Assembly: GCF_035594125.1 (NCBI RefSeq)
Contig: NC_087178.1
Span: 8,997,501 to 9,061,500, forward strand
DNA from: Scylla paramamosain
Taxonomy: Eukaryota; Arthropoda; Malacostraca; Decapoda; Portunidae
DNA: 64,000 bases
Direction: 5' to 3'
Part shown: piece by piece, positions 24,949 through 36,049 of the stretch
How the letters are laid out: every line of letters begins with the position of its first letter
Position numbering within the stretch: position 1 is the first letter of the stretch
Notes under the pieces: generated by a model
The model's input: the letters and a program-made list of their open reading frames with translations, nothing else
The model's database searches: none
What the model was told of the DNA's origin: nothing
Made by a program: the position numbers and the translations under genes

Positions 24949-27008
24949 GGTAAATTGCTCGAAATCAATTGCTCGACAGTAAATTGCTCGAAATCAAATG
25001 CTCGAAAAATAATTTCTCGAACTGTCAGTTGCTCGAAAGGCAGATTGCTCGAAATAATTTCGAAGCACAAAGCATTACGTCAGCTGCGCCGTCTCACGAC
25101 AGGTCTCTTGGCTGGCTTAACACACGGTGGCAGGGCTACTTTCCGTACGTGTGGTTCCCCCTTTCTTCCTTTCTCTCCATTGCAACCATATCCATTGTCC
25201 TTAGGCTTGTCTTACAGTATTCCCTTAAGTGTTAATACTTGTCACTGGATTGTCTATTATTGATATTTAGTCGACCTATAATACTACTGACGATTTTCCT
25301 GATTCTTTCATATATTTGTTTTCTATTTCTATTTCAGTTATTTTCTAGATCTTGAACCCTAGAAATGGACATAACTTTTGTTGAGAGAGAAAAAGGAAAG
25401 AAGTTATGTTTGGATGGATATCTTATATCAAAGACAAAACAGTGAACAATAAGATTTACTGGAAATGTGAAATGTGCAAAAAAAAAAAAAAAAGAAATGC
25501 TCAGCACGTGTTATCACAGTTCATGATAGTATCCAGAAACGAAACGGGAATCACAACCATGGAGGAGATGCCGCTAAAACTGAAGCCGCTAAAGCCATAG
25601 AGAAAGTGAAAGAACATGCAATAAATAGTCAAGATACACCACATTATATTGTATCATGTGCTTCAATGAAAATAAGTCCTGCTGCAGCGGTGCAGCTCCC
25701 TTCAGTACCAAATATGAAAAGAATCATACGTAATATACGCGCAAGGGAAAATGCTGGACCTGCTTTGCCTAATAGCTACCTCGATCTTAACATCCCAGAA
25801 GAGTTTACCAAAACCATCAAAGGGGATTTATTCCTTATTTATGACTCTGGTCCTACAAATGATCGTATTTTAATTTTTGCAATCCAAAGCAATCTCGATA
25901 TCTTGGCACGTTCTGAGCACTGGTACGCTGATGGAACTTTTAAAACTGTGCCTTTGATTTTTGATCAAATGTATACAATACATGGCTTGAAGTCAGGTAA
26001 AATATTACCTCTCGTATATGCACTGTTACCTAACAAAACTGAAGAAACCTATAGGAGGTTCCTGAAGGCTCTTAAAGAAAGAATCCCTACATTACAGCCA
26101 TTAACAATAATGATTGATTTTGAACTTGCCATGGCTAAAACAATAGAACAAAAATTTTCAATGTCTAAGTGTAGTGGCTGTTTTTTTCATTTTTGTCAAA
26201 GCCTTTATCGAAAAATTCAAGCAAGTGGCCTTAAGAAAATGTACGACACCAATGCTGAATTTGCTCTTAAAGTTCGTCGTTTATCTGGGTTGGCATTTAT
26301 ACCTGTACCCAAAGTTGTGGAAACATTTGAATTTCTAGTTGAAAATGAAATTTTTCCGGATGAGCTTCAAGGAGGTGTGGATTATTTTGAAGACACATGG
26401 ACTGGGCGGCCGTGTAGACGCAGCCGTAGACGTGCTCCTTTATTTAAACATGAAATGTGGAACTGTTTTGATAATGTTGTAGAAGGACTGTCAAAAACAA
26501 ACAATGCAATTGAAGGATGGCACAACAGTTTTTGAACATCAAATAGGTGCTCGTCATCCGTCTATTTGGAAATTTATTGATGGATTAAAGAGAGAACAAA
26601 GTTTACAAGAATTGCGAATAGAACAATATGTGGGAGGAGTGAGTGCAGCTGAGGGCAGAAAAAAGTACTGTGACACCGCAATGCGATTAAAGAATATTGT
26701 ATCAAACAATGACACAATAGACAGTGTAGAAGAATATCTAAGAAGTATAGCATACAATATTTCATACTAATAGAGTAAATATTTGCAATAATTTTTAAAA
26801 TTTAAATTTTTTGATTTTTAAAAATTTTTAAATGTACCCATTCGTGTTTTTAACTGTTCAATTAACAACAATAAAGTATTATTTTATCTTTTTTTATTCT
26901 GTTTTTGAGCAATTTGCCTTTCGAGCAATTGACAGTTGAAGAAATTATTTTTCGAGCAATTGATTTCGAGCAATTTACTGTCGAGCAATTGATTTCGAGC
27001 AATTTACC
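24949..27008 (+). mobile_element. MULE (Mutator-like) transposon, 2.06 kb, both termini present
   Basis: Terminal inverted repeats of about 100 bp (24949-25053 and 26907-27008) are about 95% identical by eye and start GGTAAATTGCTCGAAATC. Each is built from repeated ATTGCTCGA motifs. Between them lies a FLYWCH/MULE transposase. A 9-bp target duplication is expected for this superfamily. The flanks GGAATCTAG and GGATACTGG match at only 6 of 9 positions, so it is not clear. One flank lies beside the poly-T end of a LINE. Confidence 0.9.
25365..26770 (+). pseudogene. MULE transposase with N-terminal FLYWCH zinc finger (frameshifted)
   Basis: From ATG at 25365 the product begins with a FLYWCH-type finger (KKLCLDGYLIS, then KIYWKCE, KCSARVIT and HNH). 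A MULE transposase domain follows. Candidate DDE residues are the Asp in YADGTFKTVP (near 25930) and the Asp in MIDFELAMA (near 26115). The C-terminal NNAIEGWHNSF signature ends near 26533, and a C-terminal helix region runs to 26770. Three frame breaks are seen: near 25440, in the A-run at 25478-25493, and in the T-run at 26529-26533. Two of these are homopolymers, so assembly error is possible. Confidence 0.85.
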
Positions 27009-27030
27009 GGATACTGGAAAAAAGGATGTT

Positions 27031-29541
27031 TTTTTTTTTTTTTTTTTTTTTTTTATGTAGGAAGGACACTGGCCAAGGGCAACAAAAATCCAATAAAAAA
27101 AATGCCCACTGAAATGCCAGTCCCTAAAAGGGTCAAAGCAGTGGTCAAAAATTGGTGGATAAGTGTCTTGAAACCTCCCTCTTGAAGGGATTCAAGTCAT
27201 AGGAAGGTGGAAATACAGAAGCAGGCAAGGAGTTCCAGAGTTTACCAGAGAAAGGGATGAATGATTGAGAATACTGGTTAACTCTTGCGTTAGAGAGGTG
27301 GACAGAATAGGAGTGAGAGAAAGAAGAAAGTCTTGTGCAGCGAGGCCGCGGAAGGAGGGGAGGCATGCAGTTAGCAAGATCAGAAGAGCAGTTAGCATGA
27401 AAATAGCGGTAGAAGACAGCTAGAGATGCAACATTGCGGCGGTGAGAGAGAGGCTGAAGACAGTCAGTTAGAGGAGAGGAGTTGATGAGACGAAAAGCTT
27501 TTGATTCCACCCTGTCTAGAACAGCAGTATGAGTGGAACCCCCCCAGACATGTGAAGCATACTCCATACATGGACGGATAAGGCCCTTGTACAGAGTTAG
27601 CAGCTGGGGGGGTGAGAAAAACTGGCGGAGACGTCTCAGAACACCTAACTTCATAGAAGCTGTTTTAGCTAGAGATGAGATGTGAAGTTTCCAGTTCAGA
27701 TTATAAGTAAAGGACAGACCGAGGATGTTCAGTGTAGAAGAGGGGGATAGTTGAGTGTCATTGAAGAAGAGGGGATAGTTGTCTGGAAGATTGTGTCGAG
27801 TTGATAGATGGAGGAATTGAGTTTTTGAGGCATTGAACAATACCAAGTTTGCTCTGCCCCAATCAGAAATTTTAGAAAGATCAGAAGTCAGGCGTTCTGT
27901 GGCTTCCCTGCGTGATATGTTTACCTCCTGAAGGGTTGGACGTCTATGAAAAGACGTGGAAAAGTGCAGGGTGGTATCATCAGCATAGGAGTGGATAGGA
28001 CAAGAAGTTTGGTTTAGAAGATCATTAATGAATAATAAGAAGAGAGTGGGTGACAGGACAGAACCCTGAGAAACACCACTGTTAATAGATTTAGGAGAAG
28101 AACAGTGACCGTCTACCACAGCAGCAATAGAACGGTCAGAAAGGAAACTTGAGATGAAGTTACAGAGAGAAGGATAGAAACCGTAGGAGGGTAGTTTGGA
28201 AATCAAAGCTTTGTGCCAGACTCTATCAAAGGCTTTTGATATGTTCAAGGCAACAGCAAAAGTTTCACCAAAGTCTCTAAAAGAGGATGACCAAGACTCA
28301 GTAAGGAAAGCCAGAAGATCACCAGTAGAGCGGCCTTGACGGAACCCATACTGGCGATCAGATAGAAGGTTGTGAAGTGATAGATGTTTAAGAATCTTCC
28401 TGTTGAGGATAGATTCAAAAACTTTAGATAAGCAGGAAATTAAAGCAATAGGACGGTAGTTTGAGGGATTAGAGCGGTCACCCTTTTTAGGAACAGGTTG
28501 AATGTAGGCAAACTTCCAGCAAGAAGGAAAGGTAGATGTTGACAGACAGAGCTGAAAGAGTTTGACAAGGCAAGGTGCAAGCACGGAGGCACAGTTTCGG
28601 AGAACAATAGGAGGGACCCCATCAGGTCCATAAGCCTTCTGAGGGTTTAGGCCAGCGAGGGCATGGAAAACATCATTACGAAGAATTTTAATACGAGGCA
28701 TGAAGTAGTCAGAGGGTGGAGGAGAGGGAGAAACAAGCCCAGAATCGTCCAAGGTAGAGTTTTTAGCAAAGGTTTGAGCAAAGAGTTCAGCTTTAGAAAT
28801 AGATGTGATAGCAGTGGTGCCATCTGGTTGAAGTAGAGGAGGGAAAGAAGAAGAAGCAAAGTTATTGGAGATATTTTTGGCTAGATGCCAGAAATCACGA
28901 GGGGAGTTAGATCTTGAAAGGTTATGACATTTTCTGTTAATGAAGGAGTTTTTGGCTAGTTGGAGAACAGACTTGGCATGGTTCCGGGCAGAAATATAAA
29001 GTGCATGAGATTCTGGTGAAGGAAGGCTTAAGTACCTTTTGTGGGCCACCTCTCTATCATGTATAGCACGAGAACAAGCTGTGTTAAACCAAGGTTTAGA
29101 AGGTTTAGGACGAGAAAAAGAGTGAGGAATGTACGCCTCCATGCCAGACACTATCACCTCTGTTATGCGCTCAGCACACAAAGACGGGTCTCTGACACGG
29201 AAGCAGTAGTCATTCCAAGGAAAATCAGCAAAATACCGCCTCAGGTCCCCCCAACTAGCAGAGGCAAAACGCCAGAGGCACCTTCGCTTAGGGGGATCCT
29301 GAGGAGGGATTGGAGTGATAGGACAAGATAAAGATATGAGATTGTGATCGGAGGAGCCCAATGGAGAAGAAAGGGTGACAGCATAAGCAGAAGGATTAGA
29401 GGTCAGGAAAAGGTCAAGAATGTTGGGCGTATCTCCAAGACGGTCAGGAATACGAGTAGGGTGTTGCACCAATTGCTCTAGGTCATGGAGGATAGCAAAG
29501 TTGTAGGCTAGTTCACCAGGATGGTCAGTGAAGGGAGAGGA
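27031..29541 (-). mobile_element. Family I LINE, copy c (5'-truncated)
   Basis: A long poly-T (27031-27054) marks the 3' end on the minus strand. It is followed by the same 3' UTR as in the copies at 5643 and 37007. The element is truncated inside the endonuclease at about 29541, where homology with the copy at 37007 stops. It is highly similar to that copy, so both are fairly recent. Confidence 0.92.
27145..29541 (-). CDS. LINE endonuclease C-terminus and reverse transcriptase (open frame)
   Basis: An open frame of about 800 codons. In order: the end of an AP-type endonuclease with the SDH catalytic block (residues 71-73 counted from the ATG at 29562), a linker, fingers ([20 protein letters not shown], 356-375), motif A region [13 protein letters not shown] (438-450), [10 protein letters not shown] (496-505), motif C YADD (526-529), and a thumb block ([14 protein letters not shown]) with a C-terminal domain ending [11 protein letters not shown]. 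The motif A Asp is Asn (residue 440, bases 28243-28245), which should abolish polymerisation although the frame is intact. The element also lacks the endonuclease N-terminus and ORF1, so it is not autonomous. Its clade is CR1/Jockey-like. Confidence 0.88.
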   Translation of the reverse strand, partial: SSPFTDHPGELAYNFAILHDLEQLVQHPTRIPDRLGDTPNILDLFLTSNPSAYAVTLSSPLGSSDHNLISLSCPITPIPPQDPPKRRCLWRFASASWGDLRRYFADFPWNDYCFRVRDPSLCAERITEVIVSGMEAYIPHSFSRPKPSKPWFNTACSRAIHDREVAHKRYLSLPSPESHALYISARNHAKSVLQLAKNSFINRKCHNLSRSNSPRDFWHLAKNISNNFASSSFPPLLQPDGTTAITSISKAELFAQTFAKNSTLDDSGLVSPSPPPSDYFMPRIKILRNDVFHALAGLNPQKAYGPDGVPPIVLRNCASVLAPCLVKLFQLCLSTSTFPSCWKFAYIQPVPKKGDRSNPSNYRPIALISCLSKVFESILNRKILKHLSLHNLLSDRQYGFRQGRSTGDLLAFLTESWSSSFRDFGETFAVALNISKAFDRVWHKALISKLPSYGFYPSLCNFISSFLSDRSIAAVVDGHCSSPKSINSGVSQGSVLSPTLFLLFINDLLNQTSCPIHSYADDTTLHFSTSFHRRPTLQEVNISRREATERLTSDLSKISDWGRANLVLFNASKTQFLHLSTRHNLPDNYPLFFNDTQLSPSSTLNILGLSFTYNLNWKLHISSLAKTASMKLGVLRRLRQFFSPPQLLTLYKGLIRPCMEYASHVWGGSTHTAVLDRVESKAFRLINSSPLTDCLQPLSHRRNVASLAVFYRYFHANCSSDLANCMPPLLPRPRCTRLSSFSHSYSVHLSNARVNQYSQSFIPFSGKLWNSLPASVFPPSYDLNPFKREVSRHLSTNF

Positions 29542-29689
29542 CAGTGATAGAGTGCAAATCAAGAGGCATCAAAAGGCTCACAGGTCTATTACCATACCAT
29601 ATCAAATTATCAACGTGGAGTTTTTTTTTCTATATAAAGAACCGATCAATTTTCAGGCAAAGGTAGCGAGCGTCCAGCCCGAGTTGGCT

Positions 29690-30110
29690 GTGGGATGCAG
29701 GGCGCTTATGTCAGGGAGGACTTCACCTAGATGGCTGAGCACGGCTGCGGCTATGACTCATCCATTCACTCAGTGGGATGAACAGCCACAGTCACACAGA
29801 GCAGGGTAAGAAAAACACGCATTTTCTTCTCCATATATTACACAACAGCATACAAATCACCGTGCAATACGGTCATGTCACACAGGCAGGCACGGGAGGC
29901 GACCAGACACTTGCATCGTCAGTCATGCACACGAAAGCACTTGCAAGGGCTAAACTTGCTTATTCTCGGTCAATCTGGTCGCGTCGGTTGTCTGGATAAT
30001 CTCCTCTGTTCTTCAGTGCCACAGTGCCACAATCTCTGCCTCCCATGTCATCCCCTCTGCCAGGCGGTACCTAACTACACTATTTTAGTTTGCAAGGCTT
30101 AACACACATC
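29690..30110 (-). mobile_element. Diverged LTR fragment related to the solo LTR at 4045
   Basis: On the minus strand this aligns with about 4430-4790 of the solo LTR. Shared landmarks in the plus-strand reading are GAGGACTTCACCTAGATGG, CCATATATTACACAACAGC, TCCCATGTCATCCCCTCTGC and TTAGTTTGCAAGG. Both ends are missing and no target duplication is seen. Confidence 0.6.
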
Positions 30111-30439
30111 ACATCTTGGGACTTCTTCCAGTCCCAAGGCTTGGGATTGGAAGAAGGGCAGTGTGTGAGAGATTGAGCAGGTACCATATTCTGAAACCCT
30201 TGTGTGCCGCAACTGACTACTTTCAAAAGATTCTAGTTAAAGTTAAGTAGATTTTTAAGGGTGTTTTTTTTTTTTTTTTTTTTTTTATGGGGCTAGTGCA
30301 TTATTAACAGGAGAAACAGTGACAATCCAGTAAATTGTCTGTCATGGTGAGAGAGCAAAGTGTTTCAAATACAGGCACAGGTTGAGAAAGTAGTGAGGGA
30401 ATATTGCAAGGGAGGGATATGAGAGCCGATGATGGAATC

Positions 30440-31092
30440 TGCCAGGAGACTCTACTATGGAGTGTAGTTGCTCTGTGTGCAGCAAAAAAGAAACTTTTGA
30501 GGAGGAAGAAACGTAGAGCCTTGTGGTGTAAGCAATGGCTTTCTCGGCGACATCTGAAGGGAAGCTTCAATCAAATATTTATGGAGCTACAGGTCGAAAA
30601 TCCAACAGACTTCGAAAATTACACAAGAATGCCAATCCCTGCATTCTATAAATTGCTGACAAAAATTGAACCCTACATTTGTAAGCAGGACACCAGCTTT
30701 CGGGACAGCATATCACCAGGAGCTCGTCTGGAGGCTACACTACGCTTTCTTTTATTGTTTCCAAGCTTGCACTTCTGACGTTTCTCATTTTATACTACTT
30801 GGACTTGATGTTCCAAACAGATGGATGTTCCTTGAGCAATTCAATGAAATGTTGGGTGTTGGCCCTTGTCCACTCAAAGGGTATGGCGGGTGGTGGAGAT
30901 TCGAGAGCCATCGGCGCTGGAGCGGAGCGTGACCGGACGTCCTGTCGCTCTGACTGGTCATGCATCACTGAGCTGCAATTTGAAAATCGAGCCGACCCAG
31001 CAACACGTTGGTGATGCGCTTTCGTGTTGAAAAATGACTTTTTCAACACATCCATTCAACACGATGCGCATCATGATACATAATGTGTACGG
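30440..31092 (+). mobile_element. PIF/Harbinger remnant 1
   Basis: This contains the N-terminal part of a Harbinger (HARBI1-like) transposase at 30478-30770: a basic KKKLLRRKKRR patch, a HLKGSFNQIFMELQVENP block, FENYTRMPIPAFYKLLTKI, and SPGARLEATLRFLL. The DDE catalytic part is absent and the frame stops at 30778. The right edge, ending GTGTACGGGCC|TTA near 31092, looks like a Harbinger terminus with a TTA flank. No matching left end was found, so the copy is 5'-deleted. Confidence 0.65.
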
Positions 31093-31124
31093 GCCTTAAG
31101 ACAATAGGTTATGCCGAGTGAGAC

Positions 31125-31130
<6 letters not shown>

Positions 31131-31202
<72 letters not shown>
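31131..31202. repeat. (AG)n microsatellite
   Basis: About 36 uninterrupted AG units. Confidence 0.95.
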
Positions 31203-31208
<6 letters not shown>

Positions 31209-31236
31209 GACATCATAGTCATGTAGGTCTTCACGA

Positions 31237-31322
31237 TATCCACTCCCCTCCATTCCACTCCACTCCACTCCACTCCACTCCACTCCCCTCCCCTCCCTCC
31301 ACCCCACTCCCTCCATTCCGCT
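31237..31322. repeat. (CCACT)n pentanucleotide tract
   Basis: CCACT units with CCCCT and CCATT variants; it lies just outside the left end of the Harbinger element at 31332. Confidence 0.85.
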
Positions 31323-31507
31323 CATCAGTAAGGCCCTGTTTACACGAGGCGCTTTCCAACGCGCGTTAGCAAACGCGGCGTTAGAAACTACCGCTCACAC
31401 GAGGCGCTTTCAAACGCGGCGTTAACGCGACGCTTGTGTTTGTGCGTGCATATGTGTGTGCCAAACAATGCACTGAATGCAGAGAGCAACAGACAGTTTC
31501 AACCAGG

Positions 31508-31762
31508 ATGGATCTAGAAGAGGTAGCATGTGCTTGGATCTTGCATCGCCGTTTGAAGCGGCGCAAGCGGCGAGAAAGAAGATACTGGGTTCATCCAATT
31601 TTACAAGACAGACTTACCCATGGCATGTATACAACCTTGTACCCGAGTTTAAGAGAACATGAAGACAAGTTTTTCAACTATTTTAGAATGTCAGTGAAAT
31701 CATTCGATGAGCTGCTAATGTCAGGGGAAAGGGGAGAAAGCCATGTTGCTGCTCAGATGTAG
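31508..31762 (+). pseudogene. Harbinger transposase, N-terminal fragment
   Basis: From the ATG at 31508 the frame has a basic segment (RRLKRRKRRERRYWVHPILQ), then LYPSLREHEDKFFNYFRMS and VKSFDELL. These are characteristic of Harbinger transposases before the DDE domain. After DELL the sequence runs into unrelated codons and a stop at 31760, so the DDE domain is deleted. It faces the MADF frame in convergent orientation. Confidence 0.8.
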
Positions 31763-31817
31763 TATACAAGTTGAAATAGTAAAAAAAAATAAATAATAAA
31801 GTTATTCTGTTAACTTA

Positions 31818-32002
31818 CCCATAGCTTGTTTCTCCTTAACCTCTCCTGAACTACAGAAGATATCTGCAATCTCTTCCCAGCATTTTTTTTTCAAATTCCT
31901 ATCTTTATAGTACGGGGACTGCATATCCCATAAGGCTGGACGTTTTTCTATTTAATTAATGAGAAGGTCAGTGTCTATTGCCTCAAGCCTTTGCTCCGCC
32001 AT
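31818..32002 (-). pseudogene. MADF (Myb/SANT-like) DNA-binding protein, first exon, with nonsense codon
   Basis: The minus-strand ATG at 32002 opens a frame reading MAEQRLEAIDTDLLIN, then TAA where the MADF family expects Glu. It continues as IEKRPALWDMQSPYYKDRN and KKKCWEEIADIF, a clear MADF fold signature. The exon ends at a good splice donor (ATGG|GTAAGT) near 31818. In Harbinger elements such a protein assists the transposase in DNA binding and nuclear import (family knowledge). The TAA at codon 17 inactivates this copy. Confidence 0.75.
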
Positions 32003-32421
32003 GACTGCCAGTGATGGGACTGAAGAGCTGTGTGCGTGTCACGTGATAAAAAAATTCCTCCACGTGGAGTAACCCAGGGGTTGCCATAGTAACGCACATT
32101 CTCTTTCCTCATTGGTAGCAGCCCAGCCAATAAGAGAGCGCGCTGCTTTCAAAACGCGGCGTTTACCGCTGTGTGTAACCGTTCCCATATGCTTCAATGT
32201 ATCTCGAGCCGCTCGCCAAACGCGCGTTAGCAAGGGACCCAGACGTTTTAACGCGGCGTCAGGCAAAACGCCGCGTCACGTGTGACCGGTTCCTATAGAC
32301 TACCATTGACTTTGCTAACGCCGCGTTTGCTAACGCGCGTTGGAAACGCCTCGTATAAACAGGGCCTAATTAGGCCCTAATTATAAGTGAAGTGGTAGGA
32401 ATGAAATGGTTGCTGTCTTCC

Positions 32422-32425
<4 letters not shown>

Positions 32426-32486
<61 letters not shown>
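32426..32486. repeat. (CT)n microsatellite
   Basis: About 30 CT units, just right of the Harbinger element. Confidence 0.95.
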
Positions 32487-32487
<1 letters not shown>

Positions 32488-32499
32488 ACTCACAAAGTC

Positions 32500-33440
32500 C
32501 ATTTGTTTCCCCTGACAGACCTAATTCCTTCATCAACAATTTTATTTCCCAGAGACAACTTTCCTTCAGGCGCCCGCACCCCAGGTCGCTTAGCACCGGG
32601 GCTGATGGTCTACCCCTGGACGACCGAAGTCGAGTGTTAAGCCCAGTCATGTCTTGATGGCATTGACAAAGGAGTGGCCAGGCATCAGAAGGGTGCCGTC
32701 CTGCACCCATCCGTGCGTTTTGGGGGGAGTGAGCCGCTTCCCTCAACCATCTCCCGTCAGCAGAGGCGTACAGCTGGCCACGGTGAAGCTCTGCCACAGC
32801 AGCTCACATCTCACCAGCGCTTGTGCCGGTGCTCTGCAACATGTCTGCTAATCCTGGCCACCCGGTCGTCCGAAGACGCGGCCACGTCTTCATTCCACGT
32901 TTGAGGGTGGGGATGAGAGATGTGAATCTCTGCACTCCCAGACCCCCATCGCTCGGCAGATGGATCGCCTTACGTACAAACCTTCTGACCTCCCGGTCAA
33001 ACCGTTGGAGGAGGCCTTTCATGGAATGCCCCAGCACCCGTTGGTATTGGTGCCGGGGAATCAGGACCTGCTTAACCCCCCAGAGCTTCTGCTGGGGTTT
33101 GAGGGGTGCCTTCTGGAGGCGTCCCAGGTCCCGAATCATGAAGACCAGCGCCCGACCGGATTCAGCGCGACCCTTTGTCTGCCCAATCTCAAGACCTAGA
33201 TACTTATACGTCTGCCCTGGCTGCAGACTCTTGAGGGCGACCCCCCCCCCACCCCCCGTGAAGCTGGTAGAGGTGTCGACCAGCCACCTTTTACGCCGTT
33301 TATCAGCCACGATGTTGAGTGTGGCACATTTACTGTGGTCGACTTCCAGCCCCACTGCGCCTGCCCCCTCAACCAGGGCATCTGTTGACAGAACCCAGTC
33401 CAGCGTGATGTTTTGCCAACTCACCGCACCTTGCCACACA
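32500..33440 (-). pseudogene. R2-clade-like LINE, C-terminal part
   Basis: The minus-strand frame from about 33430 to 32804 carries the region after the RT palm. A TYKYLGLEIG block is followed by RLQKAPLKPQQKLWGVKQVL, a VLGHSMKGLLQRFDREVRRF segment and RKAIHLPSDGGLGV. This order is typical of R2-like elements with a C-terminal restriction-like endonuclease. Beyond one or two shifts, remnants of the WVQDGTLLMPGHSFVNAIK region and of a zinc-finger-like stretch occur down to about 32530. No YADD, upstream ORF or 28S rRNA flank is present. A heavily truncated relic. Confidence 0.65.
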
Positions 33441-33545
33441 CACAAACGCGCACACACACCAGCACGGGGGACTGAACACAAAATAAACGCACCCAAACAC
33501 CAAACTCGTTACTCTGCATTGCAGAGTTGCATTGACAACTAACTG

Positions 33546-33546
<1 letters not shown>

Positions 33547-33608
<62 letters not shown>
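33547..33608. repeat. (TG)n microsatellite
   Basis: About 31 TG units. Confidence 0.95.
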
Positions 33609-33614
<6 letters not shown>

Positions 33615-33738
33615 CACTAATATAACCCTTGTATGTTTTAGTTGTTCTTGGTCTTCCCATTTTCTTCCCATTCCTACTTAATACTATTCCTCCTAATCAT
33701 CCTCCTCCTAATCCTCCTCGTCCTCCTCTTCCTCCTCC

Positions 33739-33792
<54 letters not shown>
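33739..33792. repeat. (TTA)n microsatellite
   Basis: About 17 TTA units following a CCTCCT-rich tract. Confidence 0.95.
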
Positions 33793-33793
<1 letters not shown>

Positions 33794-33884
33794 AGAACGT
33801 CCTCCTTGTTGTTGTACCTAATCATCTTTCCCCTTCTTGTTCCTCGCAGCAATTAGTTTAGTCAACGCCTCTAACGTTTTCTCT

Positions 33885-34170
33885 TTCACCGCTTTTTAGG
33901 AAATATTAAAAGTGGAAGTCTTGAAGAAATATTAAAGTTATATTTGGTAGTGATCAGACCTCATGTAGACTATGCTGTGCAGTTGTGATTCCTTATTACA
34001 GGAAGGATATAGGTCAGTTTGTTAGTGCTGGGTCATTAGGGAGCTTTAAAAGAAGATTAGACTAATTTATGGATGAGGATGATAGGTGGGAATAGGTAGG
34101 CACTTCATACAAGGGACAGTCACGTGTAGGCCATGGCTTCCTGCACCAACCCTTGTCTTCTTAGGCTCAT
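33885..34170 (+). pseudogene. LINE C-terminal fragment
   Basis: The plus-strand frame reads EEILKLYLVVIRPHVDYAVQLW, the thumb block of CR1/Jockey-like reverse transcriptases. After an internal deletion comes SLGSFKRRLD and FMDEDDRW, the usual C-terminus. No upstream palm is present. Confidence 0.65.
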
Positions 34171-34890
34171 ATAATTTTTTTTTTTAACAACTTCATAATT
34201 TCTAATAGTATTTAATTTTGGCATTCACTTAGTGTAGGTAACACAAGTACCTATATATATACATATAATTTCCACGTGTAAACTGTACACGACTGGACTG
34301 GTCAGTCATGACAAGGTTGGCCAAATTATGTATCTATTTTTTTATTTATTTTTGTTTATTTTGCTAGTGGTCTTAATTACATCAGAACTACCGTAATTTT
34401 TGGAATTAACAAAAGAGAAAGGAAACGCATGAAACGTTTCACGCATACACGACTGTGTATGGGAAAGAGAGAAAAAGATTGTAATGCTATGTGTGTGTAA
34501 GAGAGAGAAAGCGAGAAACTTTCTAGGGAATGTGTTATGAAGTGAAATATATTGCGTGTTCAAATAATTTGAGATGAAATGTGTTGTGAAACATGAGAAC
34601 AAAGTACCACTGAGTGGCCATTCTCAGTGAGGCAGGCTGGAAGCGTGTACTTTTTGTGTATCATATTAATTTGTGTTGTGTGGGATTTTCTGCAGACGTA
34701 ATTGGCATTGTGTTCATGAATAAGCGAACCTTGTGTGTGAGAGCTGCTGTAAATATATATGTGTATTGCAGCACGTGAATGGCTAAAACTATTTCAGGCC
34801 ATTTATCTCTCTGCAGTTATTTTTCCGAACTGGTTCTTGAAATGTGAACGTGAATCCTGGTGGTGATGTACCTGATGAGATAGAGAACCT
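34170..34890. other. No recognisable gene
   Basis: AT-rich DNA without any domain in six frames. Confidence 0.5.
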
Positions 34891-34891
34891 G

Positions 34892-34993
<102 letters not shown>

Positions 34994-35049
34994 TGAATGA
35001 ATGAATTGTCTAGCAATTATATGCGACACTTGTTGCTTCACTTGAAACA

Positions 35050-35690
35050 TGTCAGTGTCATAATATTATCGAGTGACGGTACAACTAAGGACACTAAATG
35101 ATCTAAACTCCTTGATCACTCCTGGCGTCGGTGGTGTGTTTGGAAAGCATACAGGCGCCTTTCGGCTTTCACGATTTATAGGGACTTCTAGGCATCGTGT
35201 AAACAGATATTGTAAAAGAAAAAAAAAAAAGCTAATAGGAAAAGGATTAGGGGATAATATGACTCATTAAAAAGCACTATTATGTTCTTAAATCTATTTA
35301 TGTATTTGGTGAGTAAATAATACCAATACCTACATTTTATTCTTGTTTCTCAATCCTAACCTTAAATACTGTATAAAAGCTAAAACAATATAATACAGAA
35401 AAAAAGCTGGAAAAGAAATTCCCTCAATATTTACATATGTACGTACAAAGCGAATGAACGGTTGGGCTACATCGTGCTAATGTGAAAACTTCGAGTAAAT
35501 TAAATTAAATATATTTCAAGTCGTGTAAGTCGGGTAAGTCGGTGCATTAAAAAATTCAGTCAAACAACTCAAGCTGAGAGGCAAAATGTAGGTATGAGGC
35601 GTAAATGTTATGGATTACGAAACTTCTAATGTGATGTGTAAACGAGTATTCTGTGTTTATTAATTATAATTACGTGATGGTAGGCTAGGT
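35050..35690. other. No recognisable gene
   Basis: AT-rich spacer with short A-runs; no motif seen. Confidence 0.5.
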
Positions 35691-35766
35691 TGGTGGGTTG
35701 TCTTGGAAACGTCTCGTGCTTCGGGATATTACGACCCACTTTCTCTCCTTCCCTCCCTCCCCCGTG

Positions 35767-35767
<1 letters not shown>

Positions 35768-35816
<49 letters not shown>
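35768..35816. repeat. (CT)n microsatellite
   Basis: About 24 CT units immediately before the ORF1 relic of the CR1-like LINE. Confidence 0.95.
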
Positions 35817-35820
<4 letters not shown>

Positions 35821-35974
35821 GCATCAATCCCCGACTTGCCAACTTGTGCAGCGAAGAGAACATCGGCTTTGTAAACACCTGGGATAACTTTTATTATGAT
35901 TCCTCCTTATTTTCATCTTGTTTGCACCTCAGTCAGCTGAGGGCTGCCCGTTTTGACTGCCTGCTGGCGCAGTG
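35817..35974 (+). pseudogene. LINE ORF1 esterase-like C-terminus (CR1-like element)
   Basis: The plus-strand frame reads INPRLANLCSEENIGFVNTW, then DNFYYDSSLF, HLSQLRAARF and a stop at 35972. This is the C-terminal block of the SGNH/esterase-like domain found in CR1-type LINE ORF1 proteins. The usual D-G-L-H-L catalytic Asp-His block reads SSCLHLS, so the Asp and Gly are lost while the His remains. It lies 80-90 bp upstream of the endonuclease at 36057, the expected ORF1-ORF2 spacing. The rest of ORF1 is missing, the left edge being the CT array. Confidence 0.65.
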
Positions 35975-36049
35975 AGGGGTTTCCGTACAAAAAAAAAAGA
36001 AAAAAAAAGACGTGAATGTCCTTGCTCGCCTAGCCAGGACAGACTAACT

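Larger units (their letters stand above)
31332..32366. mobile_element. PIF/Harbinger element 2 (1,035 bp, complete ends)
   Basis: Termini starting GGCCCTGTTTACACGAGGCG (left) and, reversed, GGCCCTGTTTATACGAGGCG (right) form inverted repeats of about 50 bp. They are flanked by TAA on both sides (31329-31331 and 32367-32369), the three-base target duplication typical of PIF/Harbinger. Inside are a truncated transposase on the plus strand and a MADF-type DNA-binding frame on the minus strand, the usual two-gene plan. An internal deletion has removed the catalytic part. Confidence 0.88.

Noticed and set aside
24949..27008. A domesticated FLYWCH host gene instead of a transposon
   Set aside because: The coding region sits between intact ~100-bp inverted termini and is frameshifted, which fits a mobile MULE copy.
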